This document shows positions 37,577 through 46,083 of a stretch of DNA of 64,000 nt, in pieces. Numbering within the stretch: the first letter of the stretch is position 1; each line of letters begins with the position of its first letter. This stretch comes from Pelagibacterium xiamenense (GTDB taxonomy: Bacteria; Pseudomonadota; Alphaproteobacteria; Rhizobiales; Devosiaceae), in contig NZ_JAJOYS010000001.1 in assembly GCF_021166475.1 (NCBI RefSeq), forward strand, positions 1,178,001-1,242,000. The letters run 5' to 3'. A model generated the notes under the pieces. That model worked only from the letters and a program-made list of their open reading frames with translations, made no database searches and was not told the origin of the DNA. Made by a program: the position numbers and the translations under genes.

Positions 37577-38293
37577 TCAAGCCAGGGGCTTTTCCCATTC
37601 CATGATGAGAAACCACGGAACGCGGCGATAGCGCGCGGTTCGTGCCGGATCGGCGCCTTGCGGCAAGGGTTCGTCGAAATGGCGCAAGACGAGCCCGTGG
37701 CTCAGAAAGAGCTGCATATAGGCCGAAAGCGGGCGATGCCAGTTCTCGATCGAGATGCCGCGCCAGCTCGCAACGGCGCTTCGTGGCGTCATGTAGTCGT
37801 CGAGGATAAATTGGCTGTTCCCGTCGGCGTCTTCGCGCCAGCCATTGGGGATGGATGCGGTGGAAAAGCTCGTGAGGTTGGCGATGAGCAGCGTGCCGCC
37901 GGGGGAGAGGACGCGCACCATTTCGGCGATGGCGGCTTCGAGGTCGGGGATATCGATCAATGTGAGATAGGAGACGACGAGGTCGAAAGCGGCATCGGCA
38001 AACTCGAGCGCCTCGGCCCGCCCGAGCCGGTAGTCGCCCTCCGGGTGCCGCGAACGCGCATGCGCGATGAGCTTTTCGGTCGGATCGATCCCGATGGCCG
38101 GAATGCCCGCCTCTGTCAGCATCCGCACGAAGCGCCCTTCGCCGCATCCGACATCGAGCGCGTGTGAAAACCGCTTGGCCCGGACCCGCTCGAGCATCGG
38201 CGTATCGAGGACATATTGGCGTCCGAAATCGCCTGTTTCGCCCATATCGGCAATCCACGCATCCGCCGATTCCGCCCAGCCGTTCGACATCAT
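37577..38293 (-). CDS. Class I SAM-dependent methyltransferase
   Basis: A 238-residue methyltransferase with motif I ALDVGCGEGRFVRML, the acidic end of beta 2 IGIDPTEKLIAHAR, and motif IV FDLVVSYLTLIDIPD. The SAM-binding core is of the Methyltransf_11 type; the substrate domain is at the C-terminus (PLSAYMQLFLSHGLVLRHFDEP). GGAGG sits five bases before the first ATG of an ATGATG pair, fixing the start at 38293. The frame is open upstream but without a ribosome site. Substrate unknown. Confidence 0.85.
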   Translation of the reverse strand: MMSNGWAESADAWIADMGETGDFGRQYVLDTPMLERVRAKRFSHALDVGCGEGRFVRMLTEAGIPAIGIDPTEKLIAHARSRHPEGDYRLGRAEALEFADAAFDLVVSYLTLIDIPDLEAAIAEMVRVLSPGGTLLIANLTSFSTASIPNGWREDADGNSQFILDDYMTPRSAVASWRGISIENWHRPLSAYMQLFLSHGLVLRHFDEPLPQGADPARTARYRRVPWFLIMEWEKPLA

Positions 38294-38360
38294 CCGATCC
38301 TCCCAAACCGCAAGCCGAGGCTGGCGGTTTGAGCGCGGTTTGGCGGGGAAGTCAATTGCG

Positions 38361-38786
38361 TCAAGCGGCTTCGACAGAGACCACCAGGCGATGACCCAGT
38401 GCATGCAACGCAGCGGAAAGCCGCGGTAGCTTGGTCGCGTGCCATGGATCGAGCGCGCGGCGTACCGCCTTTTCGTCCCAGCCTAACCGGCGCGCCAGTT
38501 CGCTCTGGGTAATGCCCGAGGCCGCAAACGCCTCGAGCAGCGCAATCTTTGCTGCGATGTCCGGCTCGGGCGCGATCAGCGGCTCTCCGGTAGACGGCAC
38601 AGGGAGCGTGCGCCCCCTGCGTAGATATTCGAGCATGACGATCCCAAGCGCATCGGCGGCATTGGTATAGGCCTCGACCGTGCCGTCCCCTTCGGTGATC
38701 GCCTCGGGGAAATCGGCAAAGGTAACGAGGACGGTCGTGTCGTCGTCTGCCGGTTCGAAGGTCGCCGGGTAGGCATAGGTGCGCAT
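38361..38786 (-). CDS. hicB: HicB-family antitoxin with C-terminal helix-turn-helix
   Basis: A 141-residue antitoxin. The N-terminal half is the partial RNase H-fold HicB domain (YPATFEPADDDTTVLVTFADFPEAITEGD, TNAADALGIVMLEYLRRG), and the C-terminal half carries an XRE-type HTH (ASGITQSELARRLGWDEKAVRRALDP). In intact systems HicB binds HicA and represses the operon. GAGGT precedes the ATG. The upstream toxin gene appears truncated, so this antitoxin may be an orphan. Confidence 0.85.
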   Translation of the reverse strand: MRTYAYPATFEPADDDTTVLVTFADFPEAITEGDGTVEAYTNAADALGIVMLEYLRRGRTLPVPSTGEPLIAPEPDIAAKIALLEAFAASGITQSELARRLGWDEKAVRRALDPWHATKLPRLSAALHALGHRLVVSVEAA

Positions 38787-38911
38787 GGCTTACCTCGTTC
38801 ATAGAGCATTGCATGACCGCCTTTGCCACGACCTTTGTGGAGGTCGAAAGCGAGGCCGCGCGCCTTGGCCTCCTTCCTGATCTCGGCAATGAAGCGGTCG
38901 CGCTTGTCCAT
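38576..38911 (-). pseudogene. hicA: hicA toxin gene, C-terminally truncated remnant
   Basis: The frame starting MDKRDRFIAEIRKEAKARG continues LAFDLHKGRGKGGHAMLYERGKP, matching the first 40 or so residues of HicA toxins including the GGH catalytic-His region. Normally about 25 further residues (the TTV-type strand and last helix) follow before hicB; here the frame runs straight into hicB out of phase, and residues after 41 are a hicB shadow. The open frame reaches 111 codons but only the first part is HicA-like. A deletion that fused the toxin to hicB's ribosome site explains it best. Confidence 0.6.
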
Positions 38912-39021
38912 GCCGGCTCCGCGCACGTGTCACCTGCACAATTTCGGACAAAAATGTCCGAAATTCAAGGTGGTTCAGGAGAAATGTTTCGGGGCTATGG
39001 AGAACACGGGCCGGTGCGCAC

Positions 39022-39561
39022 CTACGACGCCTCGGTCTCCGGCACCAGCTTGGGCGCGATCGTCGCGCTGGAATCGAGGACCGCCGCGGCGTCCATGTCG
39101 TCCTGGCCCAAAAGGCTCGCGACGCGCTCCAGGGCGGCGATGAGCATCAATTGCTCCCATTCCTCGAGCGCGGTGAACTGCTCGTGGAAGCGCGCGTGGA
39201 CGCCGTCGGGCGCGATCGCGAGGACTTCGCGTCCCGTCGGGGTGAGCGAAAGCCAGACCTGGCGGCGGTCGGTTTCACCCTTGCGGCGCACAACCATGCC
39301 TTGGGCCTCGAGCTTGTGGATCAGCGATGTCGCCGTCGCCTGGGTGATCCCCATGCGCGCAGCGACGCTGCCCGCGGTCTGCTCATTGCCGTCTTCGAGC
39401 AGTTGCATGAACACGAGCTGGGACGGCGTCAGGCCGGTCTCGCGCATGAGCGCCTTGGAATTGAGCTCGGTCTTGCGCAGGATTTTACGCATCGCCGACA
39501 GGGCTGTTTTCGTGCGGTTTTCCAAGGCGTTATTCCGATGGCGTTGTCTTGACGTCATCAT
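39022..39561 (-). CDS. ectR: EctR-like MarR-family regulator of ectoine genes
   Basis: A 179-residue MarR protein with the winged helix at about 60-130 (GLTPSQLVFMQLLEDG, SVAARMGITQATATSLIHKLEAQGMVVRRKGETDRRQVWLSLTPTG in parts). It resembles EctR regulators that lie divergently upstream of ect clusters and repress ectA at low salt. AAGGGA precedes the first ATG of an ATGATG pair at 39561. Two related palindromes in the 255-bp gap to ectA are probable binding sites for it. Symbol assigned by family and context. Confidence 0.85.
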   Translation of the reverse strand: MMTSRQRHRNNALENRTKTALSAMRKILRKTELNSKALMRETGLTPSQLVFMQLLEDGNEQTAGSVAARMGITQATATSLIHKLEAQGMVVRRKGETDRRQVWLSLTPTGREVLAIAPDGVHARFHEQFTALEEWEQLMLIAALERVASLLGQDDMDAAAVLDSSATIAPKLVPETEAS

Positions 39562-39611
39562 AGCTTTCCCTTCCGCGCGACCCAAGCGGCTTGCGCATCC
39601 GTTGAGAGGAA

Positions 39612-39640
39612 ATTAGTTTGTACATAGAAAATAAACTAAT
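39612..39640. promoter_or_regulatory. Palindrome near ectR start, candidate EctR operator 1
   Basis: ATTAGTTT (39612-39619) and AAACTAAT (39633-39640) are perfect 8-bp arms 13 bp apart, centred about 65 bp upstream of the ectR start. The half-site TTAGTTT is almost identical to that of the palindrome at 39766-39791, suggesting one protein binds both; autoregulation of ectR would follow. Confidence 0.55.
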
Positions 39641-39669
39641 CGCCTCTTGACGCAAGGGTGAACTGATAA

Positions 39670-39702
39670 TTCCGAGTCGGAAATAAATTTCCGATCAGGA
39701 AA
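39670..39702. repeat. Two further small palindromes in the ectR-ectA gap
   Basis: TTCCGA-G-TCGGAA (39670-39682) is a perfect 13-bp palindrome; TTTCC-N5-GGAAA (39688-39702) follows, sharing the TTTCCGA core. They lie midway between the two EctR-like palindromes. They could bind a second regulator; nothing in the window identifies it. Confidence 0.4.
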
Positions 39703-39760
39703 AGCCTAAGAAATGCACTGGTTTGGGGTATAGTCGGGAACGAACTCCCCCGTCACGCGG

Positions 39761-39791
39761 TTGACATTTAGTTTGGATAAGCTAACTAAAT
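39761..39791 (+). promoter_or_regulatory. ectA promoter with overlapping EctR-type palindrome
   Basis: A -35 element TTGACA is at 39761-39766, and a -10-like TAACTA at 39783-39788 gives a 16-base spacer. ATTTAGTT (39766-39773) and AACTAAAT (39784-39791), perfect arms 10 bp apart, span from -35 to -10. A repressor there would block RNA polymerase. The site is 26 bp before the ectA ATG. Confidence 0.6.
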
Positions 39792-39816
39792 GCCCGAAAC
39801 GAGTGGAGGCATAACC

Positions 39817-40371
39817 ATGCAACTCACGGCGATCACGCCCACAAAGGGCAAGGCGGACCAGAAGATCGCGATTCGAACGCCCCGCAGGGAAGACGGTTCG
39901 AACGTCTGGCAGCTCATCCAGGACACCGCAAAGCTCGACGACAACTCCATGTACTGCAATCTGCTGCAGTGCACCCATTTCGCCTCGACCTGCGCGGTCG
40001 CGGAAATGGACGGGGAGATCGTGGGTTGGGTCTCGGGCTATATCCCGCCAGAGGATCCGGAAGCCTATTTCGTCTGGCAGGTGTGCGTGAGCGAAAAGGC
40101 CCGCGGCAAGGGCCTAGCCAAGCGGTTGATCTCGGCCGTTCTGGCGCGCAAGGCCTGTGAGAACGTCACGCATGTGAAGTCGACCATCACGAGCGACAAC
40201 AAGGCCTCCTGGGCGCTCTTCGGTTCGATCGCGGAAACGCTCGAAACCGAATTGAGCCGCAAGCCGCACTTTATCCGCGACGCCCATTTCGCCGGTAAGC
40301 ACGACACCGAGTTTCTCGTGACCATCGGCCCGTTCGAGCGCGAGGCGCTTCCGGTACGCTCCGCCGCCTGA
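39817..40371 (+). CDS. ectA: L-2,4-diaminobutyrate N-acetyltransferase
   Basis: A 184-residue GNAT enzyme that acetylates diaminobutyrate to N-gamma-acetyldiaminobutyrate, the second step of ectoine synthesis. The acetyl-CoA loop is VCVSEKARGKGLAKRLISAV; the EctA signatures VWQLIQDTAKLDDNSMYCNLLQCTHFASTC (in parts) and ITSDNKASWALF are clear. GGAGG lies eight bases before the ATG at 39817; an ATG at 39790 is in frame but inside the promoter. First gene of the ect operon. Confidence 0.95.
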   Translation: MQLTAITPTKGKADQKIAIRTPRREDGSNVWQLIQDTAKLDDNSMYCNLLQCTHFASTCAVAEMDGEIVGWVSGYIPPEDPEAYFVWQVCVSEKARGKGLAKRLISAVLARKACENVTHVKSTITSDNKASWALFGSIAETLETELSRKPHFIRDAHFAGKHDTEFLVTIGPFEREALPVRSAA

Positions 40372-40427
40372 TCCGCGCGCGCCTGAACCCCACAGAATTC
40401 AAAGCCGTCTTTAAAGGAGACGATGCA

Positions 40428-41711
40428 ATGACCACAACCGACCATTCGACTTTCGATCGCGTGGAAAGCCAGGTGCGTTCGTATTCGCGCAGCTTTCCCA
40501 AACTCTTCAACAAGGCCAAGAACGCGACGATTTTTGGTGAAGACGGCAAGGAATATATCGACTTCCTCGCCGGCTGCTCTTCGCTGAACTACGGCCATAA
40601 CGACCCTGACATGCAGGCCGCGCTGGTCGATTATGTTACGTCCGACGGGATCGCCCACGGGCTCGACATGTTCACCGACGCCAAGGAGAAGTTCCTCCAG
40701 GCGTATGAGGAGATCATCCTCAAGCCGCGCGGCATGGACCACAAGCTCATGTTCACCGGTCCGACCGGCGCCAATGCGGTCGAGGCCGCGTTGAAGCTGG
40801 CGCGCAAGGTGACCGGCCGGACCAATGTCATCGCCTTCACCAACGGCTTCCACGGCATGACCCTTGGCGCGCTCGCCGCGACGGGCAATGCCGGCAAGCG
40901 CAATGGTGGCGGCGTGCCGCTCAACGACGTCTACCGCGCGCCCTTCGAAGGATATTTCGGGGACGAGGTGGATACCGCCGACATGCTCGAACAGATGCTC
41001 GACGATCCGTCGGGCGGCATCGACGCGCCTGCTGCAATCATCGTCGAGCCCGTGCAGGGCGAGGGCGGGCTCAACGCCGCCTCGGGCGCATGGCTCAAGA
41101 AGATCGAGGCCATTGCCAAAAAGCATGGCGCGCTCTTCATTCTCGACGACATCCAGGCTGGCTGCGGCCGGACGGGCACGTTCTTCTCGTTCGAGGAATT
41201 CGGGCTCGACCCCGACATCATCACCCAGGCCAAGTCGCTTTCGGGGATGGGTCTGCCCTTCGCGCTCACGCTCATCAAGCCCGAGCACGACATCTGGAAG
41301 CCCGCCGAGCATAACGGCACGTTCCGGGGCAATAACCACGCCTTCGTGACGGCCCGCGTCGCGCTCGAAAAGTTCTGGAAGGATGATGCGTTCTCCAAAT
41401 CCGTCAACGAGAAGGCCGCACATCTCAAGAAGCGCCTCGGCGCCATTGCCGAGCGGTACTACCTGACGCTGCGCGGCCGCGGCATGATGCTGGGCATCAA
41501 CACCGGCGACGGCGAGGCCGCCTCGGCCATTTGCGCCAAGTGTTTCGAGGGCGGCCTCATCATCGAAACCTCCGGGGGCGAGGACGAGGTGGTCAAGGTG
41601 CTGTGCCCGCTCACCATCGACATGGCCCAGTTCGACAAGGGTCTCGACATCATCGAGGACGCCTTCGAGGCGGTGCTCGCCAAGAACGCGCCGCGGGCCG
41701 CGGCAGAGTAA
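40428..41711 (+). CDS. ectB: Diaminobutyrate-2-oxoglutarate transaminase
   Basis: A 427-residue PLP-dependent class III aminotransferase making L-2,4-diaminobutyrate from aspartate-semialdehyde and glutamate, the first ectoine-specific step. The PLP lysine is in [13 protein letters not shown], the phosphate-binding [17 protein letters not shown] and the Asp of [14 protein letters not shown] are in place. AGGAGA sits 10 bases before the ATG. It follows ectA after 56 bp and precedes ectC after 19 bp. Confidence 0.96.
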   Translation: MTTTDHSTFDRVESQVRSYSRSFPKLFNKAKNATIFGEDGKEYIDFLAGCSSLNYGHNDPDMQAALVDYVTSDGIAHGLDMFTDAKEKFLQAYEEIILKPRGMDHKLMFTGPTGANAVEAALKLARKVTGRTNVIAFTNGFHGMTLGALAATGNAGKRNGGGVPLNDVYRAPFEGYFGDEVDTADMLEQMLDDPSGGIDAPAAIIVEPVQGEGGLNAASGAWLKKIEAIAKKHGALFILDDIQAGCGRTGTFFSFEEFGLDPDIITQAKSLSGMGLPFALTLIKPEHDIWKPAEHNGTFRGNNHAFVTARVALEKFWKDDAFSKSVNEKAAHLKKRLGAIAERYYLTLRGRGMMLGINTGDGEAASAICAKCFEGGLIIETSGGEDEVVKVLCPLTIDMAQFDKGLDIIEDAFEAVLAKNAPRAAAE

Positions 41712-41730
41712 GACGCAAGAGGAAGACAAA

Positions 41731-42132
41731 ATGATCGTACGTGACCTCGAAGAGGCCCGGCAGGGCGAGCGCCTGATCCATTCGGATGGCTGGGATTCGA
41801 CCCGTCTGCTGCTCGCCGGCGACAATATGGGTTTCTCGTTCCACATCACCCGGATCCACGAGAACACGACGCACGTGTTCCACTACAAGCACCATTTCGA
41901 GAGCGTCTACTGCGTCTCGGGCGACGGCGAGATCGAGGATCTCGAGACCGGGACGGTCTACCAGATCAAGCCCGGCGTGATGTACGCGCTCGACAAGAAC
42001 GACAAGCACCGTCTCACCGCGCGCAGCGAAATGGTGATGGCGTGCTGCTTCAACCCGCCCGTCACGGGCAACGAGGTGCACCGCGAGGATGGCTCGTACG
42101 CACCGGCAGCTGAATTGGCGCAGAGCGCCTGA
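41731..42132 (+). CDS. ectC: L-ectoine synthase
   Basis: A 133-residue cupin that cyclises N-gamma-acetyldiaminobutyrate to ectoine. The iron-binding residues of EctC are in the cupin barrel ([21 protein letters not shown] and [12 protein letters not shown]). The C-terminal [19 protein letters not shown] is diagnostic. AGGAAG precedes the ATG. A 135-bp gap, including a CGGGT/ACCCG hairpin near 42215, separates it from ectD. Confidence 0.96.
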   Translation: MIVRDLEEARQGERLIHSDGWDSTRLLLAGDNMGFSFHITRIHENTTHVFHYKHHFESVYCVSGDGEIEDLETGTVYQIKPGVMYALDKNDKHRLTARSEMVMACCFNPPVTGNEVHREDGSYAPAAELAQSA

Positions 42133-42267
42133 TTTCCTTGCGCGGGGCATGGTGCCCTGCGGAAGGCCAAGTCGCGCCGCATTCTGCGGGGCGCTAGGGG
42201 CAGTCTCACGGGACGGGTTCGTACCCGCCCAATGTCAACCTAGAACAAAAGAGAAGGGAATAGTTCT

Positions 42268-43194
42268 ATGACACTCTCTGCCGTTCATAACACTGGGGAC
42301 GCATACCCGACCCGGCTACCCGAAGAATCCTGGCTGGAGCGCCAGGACCCCGTATTCTGGGGCAAGTGGTCGCCGCAGGCGCCGTTGACGCGCGCCGAAA
42401 CCGAAAGCTTCGAGAAGAACGGTTTTCTGATCCTCAGGGATCTGTTTTCCGAGGCCGAGGTCGAAAAGCTCAAGGCCGAGTCCGCCCGCCTGCGTTCGGG
42501 TGAAGCCGAGCTTTCGAGCGAAAACGTGATCACCGAACCGGACTCCGACGCCGTTCGCACGGTCTTCCGGCTCGACACCGAAAGCGCGGTCTTCGACCGG
42601 CTGGCGCGCGACGAACGCGTCGCAGGCAAGGTCAAGTTCCTGCTCGACGAGGATGTCTATCTCCACCAGAGCCGGTTGAACTACAAGCCCGGCTTCACCG
42701 GCAAGGAGTTCTACTGGCACTCGGACTTCGAGACCTGGCACGCAGAGGACGGCATGCCGCGCATGCGGGCGATTTCCGCGTCGATCCTGCTGACGGACAA
42801 CGACGCGCTCAACGGGCCGCTCATGCTGATGCCCGGATCGCACAAGCACTTCATCGCATGCGCGGGCGAGACGCCCGGCGATAACTACAAATCCTCGCTC
42901 AAGAAGCAGGAAATCGGCGTGCCGAGCCATGAGGCGCTGACGAAGATGGCCGACGAGTTCGGCATCGAATACGCCTCGGGCAAGGCCGGCACCGTGATCC
43001 TTTTCGAATGCAACACGATCCACGGTTCGAACGGCAACATCACCCCGTTCCCGCGCTCGAACGCATTCTTCGTCTACAACGCCTGGTCCAACCGGGTGAC
43101 GGAACCGTTCGCGGCCGACAAACCGCGTCCAGCGTTCCTCTCGGAGCGCGATCCCAAGGGTCCGATTACGATCGAGAGTGGCGAGATCAGCTAA
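42268..43194 (+). CDS. ectD: Ectoine 5-hydroxylase
   Basis: A 308-residue Fe(II)/2-oxoglutarate dioxygenase converting ectoine to 5-hydroxyectoine, which protects against heat and drought better than ectoine. The signature FYWHSDFETWHAEDGMP holds the His and Asp iron ligands and the third His is in NTIHGSNGN. The N-terminal LPEESWLERQDPVFWG is typical EctD. AGAAGGGA precedes the ATG. Placed between ectC and ask, as in many marine alphaproteobacteria. Confidence 0.96.
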   Translation: MTLSAVHNTGDAYPTRLPEESWLERQDPVFWGKWSPQAPLTRAETESFEKNGFLILRDLFSEAEVEKLKAESARLRSGEAELSSENVITEPDSDAVRTVFRLDTESAVFDRLARDERVAGKVKFLLDEDVYLHQSRLNYKPGFTGKEFYWHSDFETWHAEDGMPRMRAISASILLTDNDALNGPLMLMPGSHKHFIACAGETPGDNYKSSLKKQEIGVPSHEALTKMADEFGIEYASGKAGTVILFECNTIHGSNGNITPFPRSNAFFVYNAWSNRVTEPFAADKPRPAFLSERDPKGPITIESGEIS

Positions 43195-43317
43195 GCCGCT
43201 CGACCAACCAGCAGGGTCCGCGCCTCTCGTGCGCGGATCCTGGAACTTCAAGTGTCGCCATGATGGTGGCATCAGATTACGCCGCAAACCTCGTAGTCCT
43301 TGCGGCGGGAGGCAGAA

Positions 43318-44775
43318 TTGACCAAGCAACCCCATACCGTCGAAAAGATTGGCGGCACATCGATGTCCCGCAGCCATGAGCTGCTCGACACGGTCCTTGT
43401 CGGCGACCGCAAGGGCGATGCGCTCTACAACCGCGTTTTCGTGGTTTCGGCCTATGGCGGGATGACCGACGCGCTCCTCGAACACAAGAAGTCGGGCGAA
43501 CCGGGCGTCTATTCGCTCTTTTCCTCCGCCGAGAGCGGCTGGAGCTGGGGCGACGCGCTTTCGGACGTGTGCCGGAAGATGATCGACAAGAACGCCGAAA
43601 TCTTCGCCGACCCGTCCGCGCGCGAAATGGCCGACAAGTTCATCCGCGAGCGCGTCGAGGGCGTCCGGTCCTGTTTGATCGATCTCTCGCGGCTGTGCTC
43701 GTTCGGTCACTTCCAGCTCGAGCAGCACCTTCTGACCGTGCGCGAAATGCTCTCGTCGCTGGGGGAAGCCCATTCGGCCTACAATACCGTGCTGCTTTTG
43801 AAAGAGCGCGGGGTCAACGCGCGCATGGTGGATCTCACCGGCTGGCGCCAGGACGGCGAATACAAGCTCGACGAGCAGATCGCCAATGCCTTTGAGGGTA
43901 TCGATCTCTCCAGCGAAATGCCCATCGTCACGGGCTATGCCCAGTGCGCCGAAGTGCTGATGAAGACCTACGACCGCGGCTATAGCGAAGTGACGCTTTC
44001 GCGCGTCGCGGTGGTGACCGGCGCCGCCGAGGCGATCATCCACAAGGAATTCCACCTCTCTTCCGCCGACCCCAAGCTCGTCGGCGAGGACCGCGTGCGC
44101 GTCATCGGCGAAACCAATTACGACGTCGCCGACCAGCTCTCGAACATGGGCATGGAAGCGATCCACCCGCGCGCGGCGAAAAGCCTGCGCCAGTCGGGTA
44201 TCCCCCTGCGCGTCAAGAACGCCTTCGAGCCCGAGCACCCGGGCACGGTGATCCGGTCCGATCTCGAGGCCAAGCGGCCGGGCGCCGAGATCGTAACGGG
44301 TCTCAAGGGTGTGTTCGCGCTCGAATTCTACGACCAGGACATGGTCGGCGTGAAAGGCTACGACAGCGAAATCCTCGAGGCGCTGACCCGGCACAAGGTC
44401 TGGATCATCTCCAAGACCTCGAACGCCAATACCATCACGCACTTTTTGAAGGGCTCGATGAAGGCGATCAAGCGTGTCGAGGCCGATCTGGCCAAGGCCT
44501 TCCCGACGGCATCCATCGGTCTGCGCAAGGTCGCGATGGTCTCCGCCATCGGGCGCAACCTGCGTGGCGGCGCGACCCTGGCGCGCGCGATCGGCGTGTT
44601 GGCCGAAGCGGGTATCGAACCGCTCGGGATGACCGACATGATCCGCAAGGTCGATCTGCAGGTCATCGTTGATGAGGACGATTTCGACAAGACGATTATC
44701 GCGCTGCACCGCGGTCTGGTTGAAGACGCCGGCAAGAGCGAGGCCCCGCGCGCCAAGCTGCACGCTGCGGCCTGA
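43318..44775 (+). CDS. ask: Ectoine-specific aspartate kinase
   Basis: A 485-residue aspartokinase of the Ask_Ect type found in ectoine operons; it feeds aspartyl phosphate to EctB with relaxed feedback control. The start is TTG at 43318 with GGGAGG five bases upstream, reading VEKIGGTSMSRSHELLD as in the family (the usual KFGGTS is KIGGTS). Catalytic motifs include VVSAYGGMTDALL and VTGYAQCAEVLMKTYDRGYSE. The C-terminal ACT region includes VAMVSAIGRNLRGGATLARAIGVL. It ends at a strong terminator. Confidence 0.93.
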   Translation: MTKQPHTVEKIGGTSMSRSHELLDTVLVGDRKGDALYNRVFVVSAYGGMTDALLEHKKSGEPGVYSLFSSAESGWSWGDALSDVCRKMIDKNAEIFADPSAREMADKFIRERVEGVRSCLIDLSRLCSFGHFQLEQHLLTVREMLSSLGEAHSAYNTVLLLKERGVNARMVDLTGWRQDGEYKLDEQIANAFEGIDLSSEMPIVTGYAQCAEVLMKTYDRGYSEVTLSRVAVVTGAAEAIIHKEFHLSSADPKLVGEDRVRVIGETNYDVADQLSNMGMEAIHPRAAKSLRQSGIPLRVKNAFEPEHPGTVIRSDLEAKRPGAEIVTGLKGVFALEFYDQDMVGVKGYDSEILEALTRHKVWIISKTSNANTITHFLKGSMKAIKRVEADLAKAFPTASIGLRKVAMVSAIGRNLRGGATLARAIGVLAEAGIEPLGMTDMIRKVDLQVIVDEDDFDKTIIALHRGLVEDAGKSEAPRAKLHAAA

Positions 44776-44800
44776 TATCCCGCCCGACCGGTATGAACAA

Positions 44801-44838
44801 AAACGGCGCTGGCGTCTCGTCAGCGCCGTTTTTTTTGG
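44801..44838 (+). terminator. Terminator of the ectABCD-ask operon
   Basis: A perfect 11-bp stem (AAACGGCGCTG at 44801-44811, CAGCGCCGTTT at 44821-44831) with a nine-base loop is followed by a run of T. It lies 25 bp after the ask stop and closes the ectoine transcription unit. Confidence 0.9.
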
Positions 44839-45135
44839 GCCGCCAAACCGGCAGAGCATGGGAGCGGAAACGCACTGTCACATTGGCGACTCTTGCAAGC
44901 GCTACGATGAGTCCCTAGATTGGTGGGGCAAATCGATGCGATCTCCGGCTGCCGCGCATACAATTGCGCGCCCTGATCGGCAAAGGCCGACGGCTCGGGA
45001 TCTCAAATCCACCTCACACTGAAACGGCGTCCGCGCGGGCGCGCCGGTCGTTGTGCCGGCCGCAGACCGTAGCGGAGCCAGAACCAAAAGACGGCCGGGC
45101 GGGGGAGTCCGGCGCAAAACGAAAAGAAAACGAAG
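44839..45135. other. Intergenic region without recognisable features
   Basis: About 300 bp between the ask terminator and the 88-residue gene. It has normal GC content and only a short forward open frame (from 44964) lacking a ribosome site. No tRNA, repeat or operator was recognised; the last 20 bases are A-rich with weak ribosome-binding potential. Confidence 0.4.
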
Positions 45136-45402
45136 ATGACGAATTTTGATTTTACAGCCCGTGCGCGCCTTTATCTCGGCAGCGACCGGACAACCGCCCT
45201 CTCGCTGGGCGCCAAGACTTTCAAGACAGCCGCCGCGGCTATCCGCTTCGCGATGGAAGAAGCCGCACCGGTGAGCCTGCGCGGTGCGCTGCTCGTCGTC
45301 GGCGCCGAGGGGTATTCGGGCGAAGCGATCCGCGCGCTCTATTCCGACCCGGCCTATCCGCTGTGCCGCAATGGCGCGGCCGCGCCCGACCTGGTCGCGT
45401 GA
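45136..45402 (+). CDS. Conserved-looking 88-residue hypothetical protein
   Basis: A small protein, MTNFDFTARARLYLGSDR, with an amphipathic helix (KTFKTAAAAIRFAMEEAAP) and an alternating hydrophobic strand (RGALLVVGAEGYSGEAIRALY). It looks like a compact alpha/beta domain. The ribosome site is weak (A-rich). It precedes queF by 66 bp on the same strand. No family recognised. Confidence 0.6.
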   Translation: MTNFDFTARARLYLGSDRTTALSLGAKTFKTAAAAIRFAMEEAAPVSLRGALLVVGAEGYSGEAIRALYSDPAYPLCRNGAAAPDLVA

Positions 45403-45468
45403 CGGACTTGCCGCCCCGGCCCTGAGCCGCTACACCGCGCCGCGACCACGCGCGAAAGGATAGCGGCC

Positions 45469-45930
45469 ATGGCAGAGATTGAAAGCGGCTCATTGCAGCT
45501 GGGCAAACAGACCGATGCGCCGCGATCGCCCGAAGAGGCGGTGCTCGACCCGGTACCCAATCCGCATCCCGACACCCTCTATGTGACGCGGTTCGTGTGC
45601 CCCGAGTTCACGTCGCTGTGCCCGGTGACCGGTCAGCCGGACTTTGCGCACATCGTTATCGACTACGTCGCCGACAAGCACCTTGTCGAATCCAAATCGC
45701 TCAAGCTGTTCCTGGGCGCGTTCCGCAATCACGGGGCGTTCCACGAGGGCTGCACGGTCGATATCGGCAAGCGGATCGTCGAAGCGATCAGACCGCACTG
45801 GCTGCGCGTTGGCGGATACTGGTATCCGCGCGGCGGTATCCCCATCGACGTGTTCTGGCAGACCGGCACGCCGCCCGAAGGCATCTGGCTCCCCGACCAG
45901 GGCGTGCCGCCCTATCGCGGCCGGGGCTGA
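45469..45930 (+). CDS. queF: NADPH-dependent 7-cyano-7-deazaguanine reductase
   Basis: A 153-residue type I QueF reducing preQ0 to preQ1 in queuosine biosynthesis. The catalytic Cys lies in [15 protein letters not shown], the NADPH-binding motif is [21 protein letters not shown] (in parts) with the conserved EHTVN-like region. AAAGGA precedes the ATG. Other queuosine genes are not in the window. Confidence 0.95.
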   Translation: MAEIESGSLQLGKQTDAPRSPEEAVLDPVPNPHPDTLYVTRFVCPEFTSLCPVTGQPDFAHIVIDYVADKHLVESKSLKLFLGAFRNHGAFHEGCTVDIGKRIVEAIRPHWLRVGGYWYPRGGIPIDVFWQTGTPPEGIWLPDQGVPPYRGRG

Positions 45931-46083
45931 GGCGTCAGCCGTCCCCACGGTTCCGCAGAAAATTTTTCGCATGAACGCTTTCTGAACGCGCGCTTCAGCG
46001 CCGGTTCCGGCGCGCGCCGTTACACCTGTCCTTGTTGAACGCAACACCGGCGGAAAAACCGCCACAGGATCAGGAGAGAGAAC

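Noticed and set aside
38576-38786. Full 111-codon HicA protein
   Set aside because: Residues after about 41 are in the wrong phase over hicB and do not resemble HicA.
42316-44859. 847-codon open frame on the reverse strand across ectD and ask
   Set aside because: Frame opposite well-supported ectD and ask genes; composition is that of a high-GC antisense shadow with no domain.
44776-45135. Possible tRNA or small RNA after the ectoine operon
   Set aside because: No T-loop GGTTC-like motif, CCA end or cloverleaf pairing found; only the ask terminator is clear.
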